Assembly (NCBI RefSeq): GCF_902686445.1
Contig: NC_062218.1
Span: 134,277,241-134,341,240, forward strand
DNA length: 64,000 nt
Source: Sciurus carolinensis
Lineage: Eukaryota > Chordata > Mammalia > Rodentia > Sciuridae
Direction of reading: 5' to 3'
Both the position numbers and the translations under genes were made by a program. Position 1 is the stretch's first letter, and each line of letters begins with the position of its first letter. Below are positions 44,001 through 55,002 of the stretch, in pieces. The notes under the pieces were generated by a model. That model did not search any database and had not been told where the DNA came from. It saw nothing but the letters and a program-made list of their open reading frames with translations.

Positions 44001-44839
44001 TTTACCTCTAAGAATTTTTAAATTTCCTTCCTAATATCTTCTGTTATCCATTCATCATATAATAGCATATTGTTTAATCTCCAGGTGTTGGAGGAGCTTC
44101 TGTTTTTTACTCTTTCATTTATTTCTAACTTCAATATATTATGATCTGATAGAATACAAGGTAGTGTCTCTATCTTCTTGTATTTGCTAACATTAGCTTT
44201 GTGGCATAATATATGGTGTATTTTAGAGAAGGATCCATGTGCTGCTGAGAAGAAAGTGTATTTGCTCTTGGTTGGATGGTATATTCTGTAAATGTCTGTT
44301 AAGTCTAAATTATTGATTGTGTTATTGAGATCTATGGTTTCTTTGTTCAATTTTTGTTTGGAAGATCTATCCAGTGGTGAGAGAGACGTGTTAAAATCAC
44401 CTAGTATTATTGTGTTCTGGTCTATTTGGTTTCTGAAATTGAGAAGGATTTGTTTGACATGCATGGATGAGCCACTGTTTGGGGCATAGATGTTTATGAT
44501 TGTTATGTCTTGCTGATTTATGGTTCCCTTAAGCAGTATGAAATGTCCTTCTTTATCTCTTCTGCCTAACTTTGGCTTGAAGTTCACATTATCTGAAATG
44601 AGGATGGATACTCCAGCTTTTTTGCTGAGTCCATGTGCATGGTATGTTTTTCCCCATCCTTTCACCTTTAGTCTATGGGTATCTCTGTCTATGAGGTGAG
44701 TCTCTTGCAGGCAACATATTGTTGGATCTTTCTTTTTAATCCAATCTGCCAGTCTGTGTCTTTTGATTGATGAATTCAGGCCATTAACATTCAGGGTTAT
44801 TATTGAGATATGATTTGTATTCCCGGTCATTTGGTTCAT
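41006..44839 (-). pseudogene. L1 ORF2 (endonuclease-reverse transcriptase), disabled
   Basis: About 1278 codons, the usual ORF2 length. Start at 44839; the APE-type endonuclease domain (44018-44839) shows NVNGLN, QETHL and GDFNT motifs, and a SDHN motif near its end. The reverse-transcriptase domain covers about 43520-42530 with [15 protein letters not shown] and the catalytic FADD. The C-terminal Cys-rich segment (CWRGCGETGTLIHCWWGC) is near 41380. Breaks: in-frame stops at about 44015, 43815, 43160, 41870, 41157 and 41130, and frameshifts near 42520 and 42150. The original stop is at 41006-41008. Confidence 0.93.
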
Positions 44840-44903
44840 TTTTAAAATTTAATTAATTAATTTTTTTGACACAACTTGGTTCCCCCTTTATTTGACAGTT
44901 CCT

Positions 44904-45916
44904 TTAGGATAATTCCTCCCTTTGCTGATTTGCTTCTTTGTTTTTCATCTCTTCCTCATGGAATATTTTGCTGAGAATGTTCTGTAATGCTGGCTTTCTT
45001 TTTGTAAATTCTTTTAGCTTTTGTTTATCATGGAAGGATTTTATTTCATCGTCAAATTTGAAGGTAAGTTTTGCTGGGCATAAGATTCTTGGTTGTCATT
45101 CATTTTCTTTCAGGGCTTGAAAAATGTTGTTCTAGGCCCTTCTAGCTTTTAGGGTCTGGATTGAAAAATCTGCTGATATCTGTATTGGTTTCCCCCTGAA
45201 TGTAATTTGGTTCTTTTCTCTCACAGCCTTTAAAATTCTGTCTTTATTTTGTATGTTAGGTATTTTCATTATAATGTGCCTTGGTGTGGGTCTGTTGTAA
45301 TTTTGTGTATTTGGAGTCCTATAAGCCTCTTGGACTTGATTTTCCATTTCATTCTTCAGATTTGGGAAATTTTCTGATATTATTTCATTGAATAGATTAT
45401 TCATTCCTTTGGTTTGTTTCTCTAAGCCTTCCTCAATCCCAATAATTCTTAAATTTGGCCTTTTCATGATATCCCATAGTTCTTGGAGATTCTGTTCATG
45501 ATTTCTTACCATCTTCTCTGTTTGTTCAACTTTGTTTTCAAGGTTAAATATTTTGTCTTCAATATCTGAGGTTCTGTCTTCCAGGTGTTCTATCTATTGG
45601 TTATGCTTTCTATGGAGTTCTTAATTTGGTTTATTGTTTCCTTCATTTCAAGGATTTTTGTTTGTTTTTTTTTCAATATCTCTAACTCTTTATTGAAATG
45701 ATCTTTTGCTTCCTGAATTTGCTCTTTTAACTGTCGATTGGTGCGATCATTCAATGCCTGCATTTGCTCTTTCATTTCATCGTTTGCTTCCCTTATCATG
45801 TTAATTATGTACATTCTGAACTCTTTTTCTGTCATTTCTTCTGCCATGCTGTCATTGGATTTTATTGATGTAACATCTAGATTTGTTTGAGGCATTTTCT
45901 TCCCTTGTTTTTTCAT
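44904..45916 (-). pseudogene. L1 ORF1 (RNA-binding protein), disabled
   Basis: About 337 codons, the size of mammalian L1 ORF1p. N-terminal part (45590-45916) is a heptad-rich coiled coil (KEQIQEAKDHFNKELEIL); the central RRM-like part includes NLRIIGIEEG and MENQVQEAYRTP; the C-terminal part has RILKAVREKNQITFRGKPI. Breaks: a 1-bp deletion near 45592, and Trp-to-stop changes near 45130 and 45100. Stop at 44904-44906, 64 bp before ORF2. Confidence 0.9.
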
Positions 45917-47080
45917 ATTGTTCAGGTATCAGTGGACTGCTGAGATGTTGCAGATTTCCTCTATTGACTTATAATGTCCCTGAAGATTTCTAGTATATCC
46001 CCTCTTATCCTTCAGTAGCCTGAAGTCTTGGAGGAAGTTGATAATGCGGTGCTCCACAAGGAGGCTGCCTCTCTAGGGTTGGTGGCCTTCAGGTGGGGTA
46101 TATTCCCTGCTAGTGGGCAGAGGTGCCTCCACTTGTTGACCAATGGTCAACCAAATGGGAACTAGGCTGCGGGCTGAGGCAAGGCCTGTTTGGGCCTGTG
46201 TCTCTGGTTTTACTGTCCTTGTGGGAAAACCTCATCCAGCGGAGAAGACTCACCCAGTGGGGAGGTCTTGCTGGTCAGTTCCTCTCCTGGAGGTTCCCCT
46301 CAATCCACAATTACCACCTGGGCAGGGCAGCCTTCCTAAGCAACATTCCCAGGGGCCTGGACCTACCTCCTGGGCCTGGGAGCCTTGCCCTTCGCAGACG
46401 AGTCTCCTTAGGCCGCCCCTCCTCAGAGAAGCTGCCTGCGGTCCTGGAACCTTCGCTCCGCCCCTCAGCTTGTCTCTGTGCAGCTCTTCCACCGAGAAGC
46501 CGCCTAGGTCCCAGGACCGTGCTTTGCACCTAATCGCCTGGCTATGCAGCCCCTCCTCTGAGCAGCCACCTGGAGCCTCGTACAGATGCTCTGAGCCCCA
46601 GCGACCCGCCGCATGCCTCTTCCTCCAGGCAGCCACCCGGTGTTCTGTGTGATCGCTTGGAGACCAAGCAACTCACTGCGCACCTCCTCCTCCTCAGGGC
46701 ACACCCCCCCCCCCCATTGTTCAGGAGGTTTCTCTGAGTCCAAACAGCTTGATGCGCAGCTCTTCCTCTGGGCAGCCGCCGGAGCCCCGGCAGGTTGCTC
46801 TGAAACCAAGCGTTGTGCTGAGTGGCCTCCTCTACGATGCTCCCAGTTGTCCGTGTTCACTACCTCAGCAGGGGGAGGGGTGTCTCGTTGGGCAACTCTA
46901 TTTCACAAAGTTCCCTGCGTTCCGGGGCTACCGCCCCATCCAGGACACCTCCCCAACAGGAGAGACTCACCCGGTGGCTTTGAGTTGGTCCCAAGTCTCT
47001 CAATATCTCCTCTTTTGAATCCTGAGTCCTGGAGCAACATGAAATGCAGCCACCCTCTAGTCCGCCATCTTGAACCCCCC
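45917..47080 (-). promoter_or_regulatory. L1 5'UTR with internal promoter, YY1-type motif
   Basis: GC-rich 1.16-kb block ahead of ORF1. The motif ccgccatcttg (47062-47072; sense caagatggcgg) lies within 20 bp of the L1 5' end, the position where YY1 directs correct initiation in human L1. CpG-rich, especially 46360-46860. Whether it ever acted on neighbours is unknown. Confidence 0.75.
46415..46790 (-). repeat. Degenerate ~66-bp tandem units in L1 5'UTR
   Basis: A recurring core of the form gcagctcttcctctgggcag followed by ccgcc begins at 46415, 46480, 46546, 46615, 46680 and 46756: spacings 65, 66, 69, 65 and 76 bp. The units differ a lot, so the duplication predates this copy. Confidence 0.7.
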
Positions 47081-47089
47081 CCCAGCAAG

Positions 47090-47539
47090 GTTTTATACTG
47101 CCTTAACATCACCCAGGGATCACCAGCACCCATAGTTCACAGGAGTGTGTGGGTAAGAGGTTGAGAGGATGTAGTGGCAAGATAAGACCTTTAAAAACTC
47201 TCCTTCAACCTACCTTCTCATTGCAACTTTGGGATTTGCTTAGTTTTAGTCTTTTCAGGGATTTTTTAAGGGCAGTTTCTAGAATTCATTTTTCCTCCTC
47301 TGTTGTGCAGAGCACATTTGCAACATTTGCTGGCTTGCCAACTGGGCAGGAACCAGCATCATGTAGCCTCTGAATTTTCCATCATAGCTTGAAAAACCTT
47401 CTTGGCACTTGATGGGCACTTTTAATCTAGAACCTCATGATCCTAGTTTTATGGACTAGTTTCAAAGTATTTCTTTGATAATCCGTCCCATCTCCATGTG
47501 CCACCAGTCTGCTTGGTCTTCTTTGATTTGACTTTCTGG

Positions 47540-47542
<3 letters not shown>
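47090..47542. other. Intergenic, nothing recognised
   Basis: Unique-looking sequence, continuous with the sequence left of the L1 (40470-40714) once the insertion and one duplication copy are removed. Confidence 0.45.

Positions 47543-47588
<46 letters not shown>
47543..47588 (+). repeat. (TA)n microsatellite
   Basis: About 22 TA units running into the T tail of the following ID element. Confidence 0.95.
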
Positions 47589-47605
<17 letters not shown>

Positions 47606-47682
47606 TTCAGTGCTGGGGATTGAACCCAGGGTCTGTGCTTGCAGGGCAAGCACTCTACCAACTGAGTTATATCCCCAGCCCT
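47589..47682 (-). repeat. ID element
   Basis: T run, 'cagtgctggggattgaaccc', 'caactgagttatatccccag'. Confidence 0.9.
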
Positions 47683-48141
47683 ATATTGTTCTTTAATTTT
47701 ATCTCTACTGCCTTTTCATAAAAGTTCCCCTCCTCCAATTTTAAGTTTACAGACATACACTCCTCTAGTTTTGTCTAATACTTTTATGGTTTTATTCTCC
47801 ATATTTGACATATGAATCTGTCTGAAATACATTTTTATGTATGTTGTGATGCAAGAATTTAACTTTCTCTTCAAAATATTCGCGATTTATATAAGCACCA
47901 CTTATTCAATAGTCCAACTTTTCTCCACTGACCTGAAACGAGAAGGATTAATTTTTGTATCTTGAGTGTCTGTCTACTTTATTATTCTATTGGTTACAAT
48001 CATTTATCAGTTGATTCTCTTGAATTTTGTAGACAATCACATCTTTTGCAAAATATTGTCAGTTTTTTTTCTAATTTTCCAACATTTATATCTTTGCCTT
48101 TGGTTCGTCATATTCCTGCTTGGATACTTCAACTATGGTAC

Positions 48142-48285
48142 TTCTTTTTCTTCTTTTCAAAAAATTTTATTAGTTTTTTTTTTAGTTATATGTGACAGTA
48201 GAATATATTTTGACATATTATACATACAGGAAGTATAACTACCCTTTCTTCTGATTGTATATGATGTGGAGTTAAACTGTTCATG
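48142..48285 (-). repeat. Short L1-like 3'-end repeat, copy 1
   Basis: 'gttatatgtgacagtagaat atattttgacatattataca tac ... gtatatgatgtggagtt' is shared with 49455-49570; probably 5'-truncated 3' ends of a second sciurid L1 lineage. Confidence 0.5.
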
Positions 48286-48694
48286 TGTGGTACTTTTTTC
48301 TTGCTACAGGTTTATAAGGAGACACTTTTTAATTTTATCCAAGTAAGCAAGCTTCCTTCTATTTTTCAACTTTAAAATAACTGTTATAAAATGTTTTAAA
48401 GATATTTATTGAGGTATTAAGAAAAAATTTCTCCTTGATTTGTTAATGTAGTGAATTCCATTAAGAGATCTTTCTACTCTTGAACCATCCTTTTAGTCTA
48501 GAAAAATAACTTTATTTGGCTACAATTATTATTCTTTTAATAAATGTTGGATTCTATTTACTAATATTTTATTTAGAATTTTTTCACTTGTGTTTATAAG
48601 CACATTGTTATCACCCTCTTTTCCTACCTCTTCCCTTCCTTTGTTTTTCCTCCTTCCTTCCTCCCTCCCTTTCTTTCCTTCATCCCCCTTCTTC

Positions 48695-48907
48695 CCTTTT
48701 TTTTTTTTTTTGGTACCAGGGATTGAACCAAAGGGTGCTTAACACCTGGGCCACATCCCCAGTCCTTTTATTTTTTATTTGGAGACAGGGTCTTGCTATG
48801 TTGCTTAGGGCCTCCCTAAGTTACTGAGGTTGGCCTCAAACTTGTGATCCTCCTGCTTCAGTCTCCCCAGTTGCTGGGATTACAGTCATAAACCACCATG
48901 CTCAGCT
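48695..48907 (-). repeat. B1-dID SINE
   Basis: 'ggtaccagggattgaaccaa' to 'cataaaccaccatgctcagc', preceded by a CT-rich low-complexity tract (48640-48690). Confidence 0.88.
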
Positions 48908-48975
48908 CATTTTTCCCTTTTTAAAACATGTCCTTGTTTGTCTAGCTTGGTATCAGGATTAGGATAGCCTCCAAG

Positions 48976-49440
48976 AATATCACACTCAGGGAAGACAAAT
49001 TCATGTCCCAGCCATAAATCTATCTCTGCAAGAATAAATCCCTGCCTCCGCCATGATAGAATTGATTCAGTGTAATCAATCTACTTTGAGTGATCTGCGT
49101 GGTGGTTCCAGGGAGTGTTGTCATCACTGCATCTGTCTGGGCACTCAACAGTGGCTGTAGCCAGAGCAGCCTTGATGGGAGAAAGGCCATACCAGAGTCT
49201 CCATCCTTGCTTCCATGGCCACTTTGAGCCTAGACCTAATGAATAAGCCCTGGATGACTGGAGAAGAGGCTTGGACAACAACAGAATAGTTCATTTTGTT
49301 CCCTGGTTCCTGAGAGCTTTTTCTGTACAGGGAAAGGAGGCCATCTGCTGAGTGTTCTGCTGCTTTCCAAGTTTTTGACTAACTGGTTCAATTTGCCTCT
49401 GCCTATGAACTGCTTGCTGTAGGTAGATCCATATCCCAGA
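48976..49440 (-). mobile_element. Decayed ERV-L-type pol (integrase region) fragment
   Basis: Minus-strand codons around 49000-49280 resemble the integrase core region of class III (ERV-L) endogenous retroviruses, with stops and shifts throughout. A very old, non-functional relic; no LTR found next to it. Confidence 0.4.
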
Positions 49441-49454
49441 CCATCTTTCTTTTC

Positions 49455-49570
49455 TTTTTTTAATCAATTTTGTTTGTTATTTTTAGGTATACATGACAGT
49501 AAAGTGTATTTTGACATGTTATACATACATTCTTGCGATTGTACATAATGTGGAGTTTCATGCCCACCAT
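49455..49570 (-). repeat. Short L1-like 3'-end repeat, copy 2
   Basis: 'ggtatacatgacagtaaagt gtattttgacatgttataca tac ... gtacataatgtggagttt' is homologous to 48142-48285. Confidence 0.5.
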
Positions 49571-49975
49571 AACCAGTATTTCTTGTATACTTTATCTTTT
49601 CCTATCTTGAGGTCATTATTCTGAGTTACCTTTCATGTTGATGATAATTTCCTTAGAAAGTATACTTATGGTGAATTTCCTGAGAAATATGTTGGAAATT
49701 TGCTTTTCTTGTGTTGGAAACTTATAAGATTGTCTTTTGATCATGGTTGTTAAAATTAATTTTATAAAATATGTCAATATTTATGACTTTGAAAACTAAT
49801 TTTCCCTAGTGCTTGGTTTGGCATTTTCAGTCAGAAAATACAAGTCTTTTTTCAGCTAAAGGAAGTTTTCCTATATTATATCTTGTTTTATTGTTTTCCA
49901 TACCTATTCCTTTCTCTTGCTTTGGAGCTCCTATATTATTTATCATCATTTCATTCATTTTCTTTTAATGAATTA

Positions 49976-49977
<2 letters not shown>
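49571..49977. other. AT-rich intergenic, nothing certain
   Basis: No gene; no repeat family recognised with confidence. Confidence 0.4.

Positions 49978-50014
<37 letters not shown>
49978..50014 (+). repeat. (TG)n microsatellite
   Basis: About 18 uninterrupted TG units. Confidence 0.95.
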
Positions 50015-50019
<5 letters not shown>

Positions 50020-50514
50020 GGGAGTTGCTTTATGCATTTTTTCAATAAACATGACCAAGCACCTCTTTTATGCTCAAATTTAGGTACTGAAATTAGATTG
50101 GTAGAAAGTACAAATAGTGCTGCCCTTATGGAACTTATATGTTAGTGGAAAGAGATAACAAATACATTAGAAGGTGAAAAATGTTATTGAAAAAAGAAAG
50201 AAGCAAGAAAAAATAGGGTAAGAGGATTAGGAGTGTCAGGCAGGGGATAATTTACAATTTTAAGTGGTATGTTCAGGTCTCATTGAGATGAGATTTGAGA
50301 AATACAAGGTAGGGTGTGAACCATACAGAAAGTGGGGAGGGATATTCTAGAAAGCACCTAGTGCAAAGGCTGTAAGATGGGAGTGTTCCTGGAGTGTTGG
50401 ATGATAAACAAGGAGGCTGATGTGATTGAAACAAGGGGCTTTGAATGGGTAACAGGCCACAGGTCCTTTTGGGTCTTATAGGCCACAGTAAAGACTGGTT
50501 TCATTCTGCTGTGA
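50015..50514. other. Intergenic, nothing recognised
   Basis: A-rich unique-looking sequence with no gene. Confidence 0.4.
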
Positions 50515-50868
50515 ATGTGTGTGTCCTTACCTCCCCAAATTCATACATTGACACCTAATCACCAATGTGATGATGTTGGGATATGGGACCAGTGCGAGGT
50601 GATCAGGTTATGAGAGTAGAGTGCTCACAAATAGGATTAGTAACCTTATAAAATAAATCCCAGGGAACTACCTTGCCTTCTACCATGTGAGGCTATAGCT
50701 AGAAGGTGTCACCTATGAACCAAGAAGTAGAACCTCATCAGACACTGAGTCTGTTGGTACTTTGATCTGGGACTTCCCAGGCTCTGGATCTTGGAGAAAT
50801 AAATGTGTTATTTATAAGCTACTCAGTTGATGGCATTTTGTTAGAGAAGACTGAGTGGATTAAGACAG
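50515..50868 (+). repeat. MLT1-like MaLR LTR
   Basis: 'ctccccaaattcatacattg', 'ggattagtaaccttataaa', 'ctaccatgtgaggctatagc', 'ctttgatctgggacttccca' and 'gagaaataaatgtgttattt ataagc' follow MLT1 order to 'gtggattaagaca'. Confidence 0.75.
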
Positions 50869-51296
50869 AAGCCTTTGTAAGGTTTTGAGAAATAAGAATG
50901 ACTTGATTTGACATAAATTATGAAAGGATCTCTTTGGCTGACCTATGGACAAGGACAAAGATAGAAACAAAAAACCAGATTGGAAGCATTCTGGCAATGT
51001 AGGTAGTAATTGATGATGGTTTGGAGCAGGGTGGGAGCAGTCAGGATTGGTGAATAATGTTGACCATTTAGAATTGGGATAGCCACCAGCTGAAATGGGA
51101 AGTGCTATGGAGGTAAAATAAAAAAATTCAGTTTGGGACATGTTGACTTTGAGATGTCTGACATCCAAGTGGAGTGTCAAGTAAACAATTGGATAGCCGA
51201 GTCTAGAGGCTGGGAGGATCTATAAATTTGGAAATTATTGGCATGTGTATAGTATTTAAAGCTGCAAGCCTGGACAAGATAACTATATTGGTCATG
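50869..51296. other. Intergenic, nothing recognised
   Basis: No gene. The antisense frame 50860-51180 shows no recognisable domain. Confidence 0.4.
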
Positions 51297-51620
51297 TTAG
51301 ACTTGGGCTTTGACCTTGTAACAAACAGCTCCCAAATTCCAGTGGCCAGACACATGAGATATTTTGTTTCTTGATCATATGAAGCCTATTACAGGCCTGG
51401 GCTCCTTTCCAGGGCATCTGTCTTTCATGGAGTGACTCAGCGATCCAACTGCTTTGGTTTTTTGATCTCACGTCTCAATGTGAGGACCTCTCCAAATAGC
51501 TGCAGCAGGAGCAAAGACAGCTGGAGAGTTGTGTGCCAGACTTTGCTGGGAAATGACCTGATTTTTCTGCTTGCAAACCACTGTCCAGAATCAGTTGCAT
51601 ACGACTGTCCACTTGCTGTA
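51297..51620 (-). repeat. Ancient LTR-class repeat (name uncertain)
   Basis: 'ccttgtaacaaacagctccc aaattccagtggcc' is the diagnostic start of the same ancient repeat class as 62750-63070. Confidence 0.5.
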
Positions 51621-51805
51621 ATGGAATGGGAGGAGATAAAGATGAATCAAGAGACCAAACAAGGGAGGGTAGATGATATAATGGAATCCAAGGAGGGAGT
51701 GATCAAAATGGGCTAAGAAGAGGATGACTCAGGACTGGCTATTGGATCTAGCAGGAGGAAGTGATCTGTGATTTGGAGAAGAACGATTTCTCAAAGCCAT
51801 GCATA

Positions 51806-51848
51806 AATAAAATAAAATAAAACAAAATAAAATAAAATAAAATAAAAT
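51806..51848 (+). repeat. (AAAAT)n microsatellite
   Basis: Eight or so aaaat units with one variant. Confidence 0.95.
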
Positions 51849-52393
51849 TCCTATGTGGAGTAGGTTTGAGAGAGATGGAGGAGGGTGAAGAGGAATTAGA
51901 GGGAATTAGAGACAAGTATAGCCAAGTAGTATAGCCAAGTAGCTGGCAAAGGAAGTAGGTTTAAGACAAGGGTGTTTTTGTTTGTTCTTTTCAGCTGGGA
52001 GAGGTAATAGCATCTTTCTATGATGTTGAAGAACGTTTGGTAGAGTTAAAACTGGTGAGGTAGGAGAGAGGCTGGAACAGTGCCCTTGAATAGGCAAGAG
52101 GGGTGGGCTGTGGAGGGGCTGGTTGTAGATGGCCAGGATACCCTGCTGCAGGTGGCAGGTGGCAGGTGACAAGTGGAGACAGTGGTGCAGATTTTAGTGG
52201 AGGGGGGCTGGAGAAGGCAGAGTATTGGGGGCTTGGAAGAGAGGGAAAAAAGTGTGAAATTGCCTTCTGTTGGTGGGGATGAGGTGGGGTTGGCGGGATG
52301 TAGAAAGATTGGGGAAGCATAGTGTGACCAAGACAGGAAGAAGGGACTGTTAAAAGTAATGAATTGAAGTGAGACCCAGATTGATGTGGTTTG
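51849..52393. other. G-rich intergenic sequence, no gene
   Basis: Purine-rich (gagg/gtgg) sequence; antisense proline/serine-rich open frames (51906-52446) are composition artefacts. Confidence 0.45.
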
Positions 52394-52723
52394 TAACTGA
52401 AAAACACGCTCACCTGCTCAAATCCAAAGAGTGGACTCAGAGACATGGTGTGCAGCAGGAGTGAAACTTTAATGACAGTCTTGCAAGAGCAGGTGTCTAG
52501 TGAACAGGCACAATCAGTATTTTAACCCCTAATGTGCAAGGAGCCCTCTCCTGGTTCCTCATTGGCTGAGGTCTCTGGGGTGTACAATCTTGTGTGAAGA
52601 TCACCTAGGTTTTACTGTCCCCTACTGGGTTATTTAAAGAATGCACCTTTATTTGTCTCCACTCTCTTCGTACTCTTGTGGTGGGAGCCCTTCCTGGGTT
52701 GAATGCATTTTGGCACTGTTACA
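52394..52723 (-). mobile_element. ERV LTR candidate
   Basis: TGTAACTG...CTGTTACA inverted ends with TG/CA. The minus strand holds 'cattaaagtttcactcctgc' (polyadenylation-signal variant, near 52470) and a CCAAT box (near 52560). No clear duplication. Confidence 0.5.
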
Positions 52724-54640
52724 GGAAAGCAGGGAGCTGAAACTCCAAACCTCGGTTCTTGTGTTCCAAATAAAATTTAAAGTCAGATACCAAAAGCTAT
52801 GCAAGAGAACTTTATTATAAATGAAAGTGAGGTGAAAGTAAAGTAAAGTAAAGTAAAGGCCAAGTAAGCCTTAAGCAGAGAGCATTCTCAAGAGAGAGAC
52901 AGTGGGCCATCTCTGAGCAGAGAACGACAAAGTAGACAATGCTGTCTCCAACTTTGTTACTGTTTGATGTTTGCCAGGAGAACGGGACCACCTTCTGTAC
53001 TCTTTGCTAATTAGGTGTTCAACTCTTCCTTCATGAAGGATGGTGGAGTTTTTGACCTTAATTGGTCCTCCCTGGAACTGTCATGGTGGCCATCCTACAA
53101 GTCAATCCCCTGTTAATGTGGGCACTGGAGTCAATACTTGTCAGAAGTTACCTTCGTGCACCTATGCTATTAAAGGAGTCCCAGAAGGGATGGAGACACC
53201 TATAGCCATAATTTCTATCTTCACATCAACAATAATTGAACCCTTTTGTTTACTTTCTACAAACTAACTACTACCATTTGCTTTCTCATCTACTTTTTCG
53301 TTTTTTGGTGGTGGTGCTAGGGATTGAACACAGGGCCTTGGGTATGCTAGGCAAGCACTCTACCAACTGAGCTATATTCCCAGGCCCTCTCATCTACTTT
53401 GAAAGTAGTTTAAAGAAGACCCTAAAGTTATTTAAAGAACACTTGTGACCTTGCCATGCTTTTCACTGCTCATTGCTAGTTACTACCTAACAGCACCTAT
53501 GCAGTTCTTACTTCTTCATTTAAGTTACGATTTCTTAGCAAAGAAGTTTCTATCTCTGTTGGTCAGACCGACCCCTTCCCTCACCTCCCGTTTGTCAAGG
53601 GACTGTTTAGATGCATGAACTTTTGAATCTGCCACTTCTGCAGGCTATTGTGCTATTGTGTGAACTAACTGGTAACTTGCCACTTTGCTCTATTTCCCCT
53701 CTGTCTGTCTTATGACCCCAGTAATCTTACATTTAAGGCTAAATACTGTATCCTGAAAATGGACCACTGGACTGTTTCTCACATGACTTATCAAGCCACT
53801 TGCTACTAGAGAGTTGGATTTAACCCGACTGAGGTTGCATGATGAGAGGTCAAGGAAATGAGAGGGCATGGAAATGAGGGTGGTGAGGAGTTGATGGTAA
53901 TTATGATTGTAAGCTCACAGTCCACGAATGACGGAGGCAGGAGATGGGAAACAAACCTCGGATCAGCAAGTTTTCCTTTATTTTGCAGCGAGGTCCATCG
54001 ATTAGGCATGGGAGGGCCCATTTTCTGAGTATGGAGATGGCCCCCAGGTTACAGAAGGAGTCTGGGTTTTTATATTCATTGGAGACTGTGGATGTGCAGT
54101 TTGGACTTCAGGGGTTATTTGTACAGGTTAGAACTTTAACTTAGGAAGGTAGTTGTAAAAAGGTTGAAACTCATTATCTGGGGAGAGAGGAGTCCAGATC
54201 TCGAGGGATGAGTACTCAAATCTTGCCTTTTGCTCTTTCTCTGGGATCCATTGTTTCCCAAAGTTTCAATATTTGCTGTGCCTCCATTTAGGGCTAACTT
54301 GCAATGGGGAAAGGTCAAAGTCCAGGACCCAGCATTTCAGTATTTGCCTCCTTCCTTCAAGATGCACTGGGGAAGGGGTAAATGTTTGCTTTTGGTGGAG
54401 ATGCTGGGGATGAACCTGGGAGGGGACGAAAGTTTGCTTTTTCCCCTCAGGTCTCATTGTCATTGGGAAAGAGTGCACTGGGAGAGGTTTAATATTTGAC
54501 TAACCTCCCCTCTCTCCTCCTGAACCACACTGTTCTTGGGGAGCTGTCTTATAGGAATATTATTTTCCATAATCCTTCAATGATCATGTTAGTTTTTCTG
54601 TTCAATCTTTTGGATCATGAATTATGTGGCCAGCAGCATC
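52724..54640 (-). mobile_element. Probable ERV/LTR-derived sequence, unresolved
   Basis: Two stretches look like minus-strand LTR R-regions: 'gcaagagaactttattataa' near 52803 and 'agcaagttttcctttatttt gc' near 53966. The rest has no clear retroviral gene. Contains the ID at 53300-53388. Extent and family are uncertain. Confidence 0.35.
53300..53388 (-). repeat. ID element with TSD
   Basis: 'ggtggtgctagggattgaac', 'caactgagctatattcccag'. Duplication ctctcatctacttt-like on both sides (53284-53297 and 53387-53400). Confidence 0.9.
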
Positions 54641-54667
54641 CATTTTATTTTTCACTCCCTCTACTGG

Positions 54668-54890
54668 ATTTTTTTTTTCTTTTTTTTTTTTTTGATACCA
54701 GGGATTGAACTAAGAGGTGCTTAACCATTGAGCTGCATCCCAACCCCCCCCCCCTTTTTTTGTATTTTATTTTGAGACAGTTTCTCTAAGTTGCTTAATG
54801 CCTCACTAAGTTGCTGAGTCTGGCTTTGAACCTGTGAACCTGCCTCAGGCTCCCGAGCTGCTGAGATTATAGGCCTGTGCCACATAACTA
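54668..54890 (-). repeat. B1-dID SINE
   Basis: T run, 'gataccagggattgaactaa', C-run linker, B1 to 'ggcctgtgccacataac'. Confidence 0.85.
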
Positions 54891-55002
54891 GTGAGAAACT
54901 TTAGGGAGAGTCAAAAAGTTATTGTGAAAAACAATGAGGAAAAACAAAAAATATCCTGGAATACACACCCACATCCACACCCACATCCATACACACAGAG
55001 TC

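Larger units (their letters stand above)
40724..47080 (-). mobile_element. Full-length LINE-1 (sciurid L1), mutated
   Basis: 6.36 kb with all L1 parts in order on the minus strand: 5'UTR 45917-47080, ORF1 44904-45916, spacer 44840-44903, ORF2 41006-44839, 3'UTR 40724-41005 and a poly-A (T run at 40724-40735). Target duplication cccagcaag at 40715-40723 and 47081-47089. The 5' end reads ggttcaagatggcggac, carrying a YY1-type motif like that near the 5' end of human L1. Several frameshifts and stops in both ORFs make it inactive. Long overlapping plus-strand frames here are shadows. Confidence 0.95.
47690..48975 (-). mobile_element. Old L1 ORF2 segment, interrupted
   Basis: Reads in order as the reverse of L1 ORF2: 'acttattcaatagtccaact tttctcc', then 'cttgaaccatccttttagtc' and 'gcttggtatcaggattagga tagcctcc'. 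Interrupted at about 48142-48285 and 48695-48907. No open frame left. Confidence 0.65.

Noticed and set aside
41159..45916. Active L1 proteins
   Set aside because: Open pieces are fragments of ORF1 and ORF2 separated by stops and frameshifts.
46123..47164. Long open frames on both strands at 46.1-47.2 kb
   Set aside because: They fall in the GC-rich 5'UTR of the minus-strand L1 and change frame with its tandem units; no domain is recognisable.
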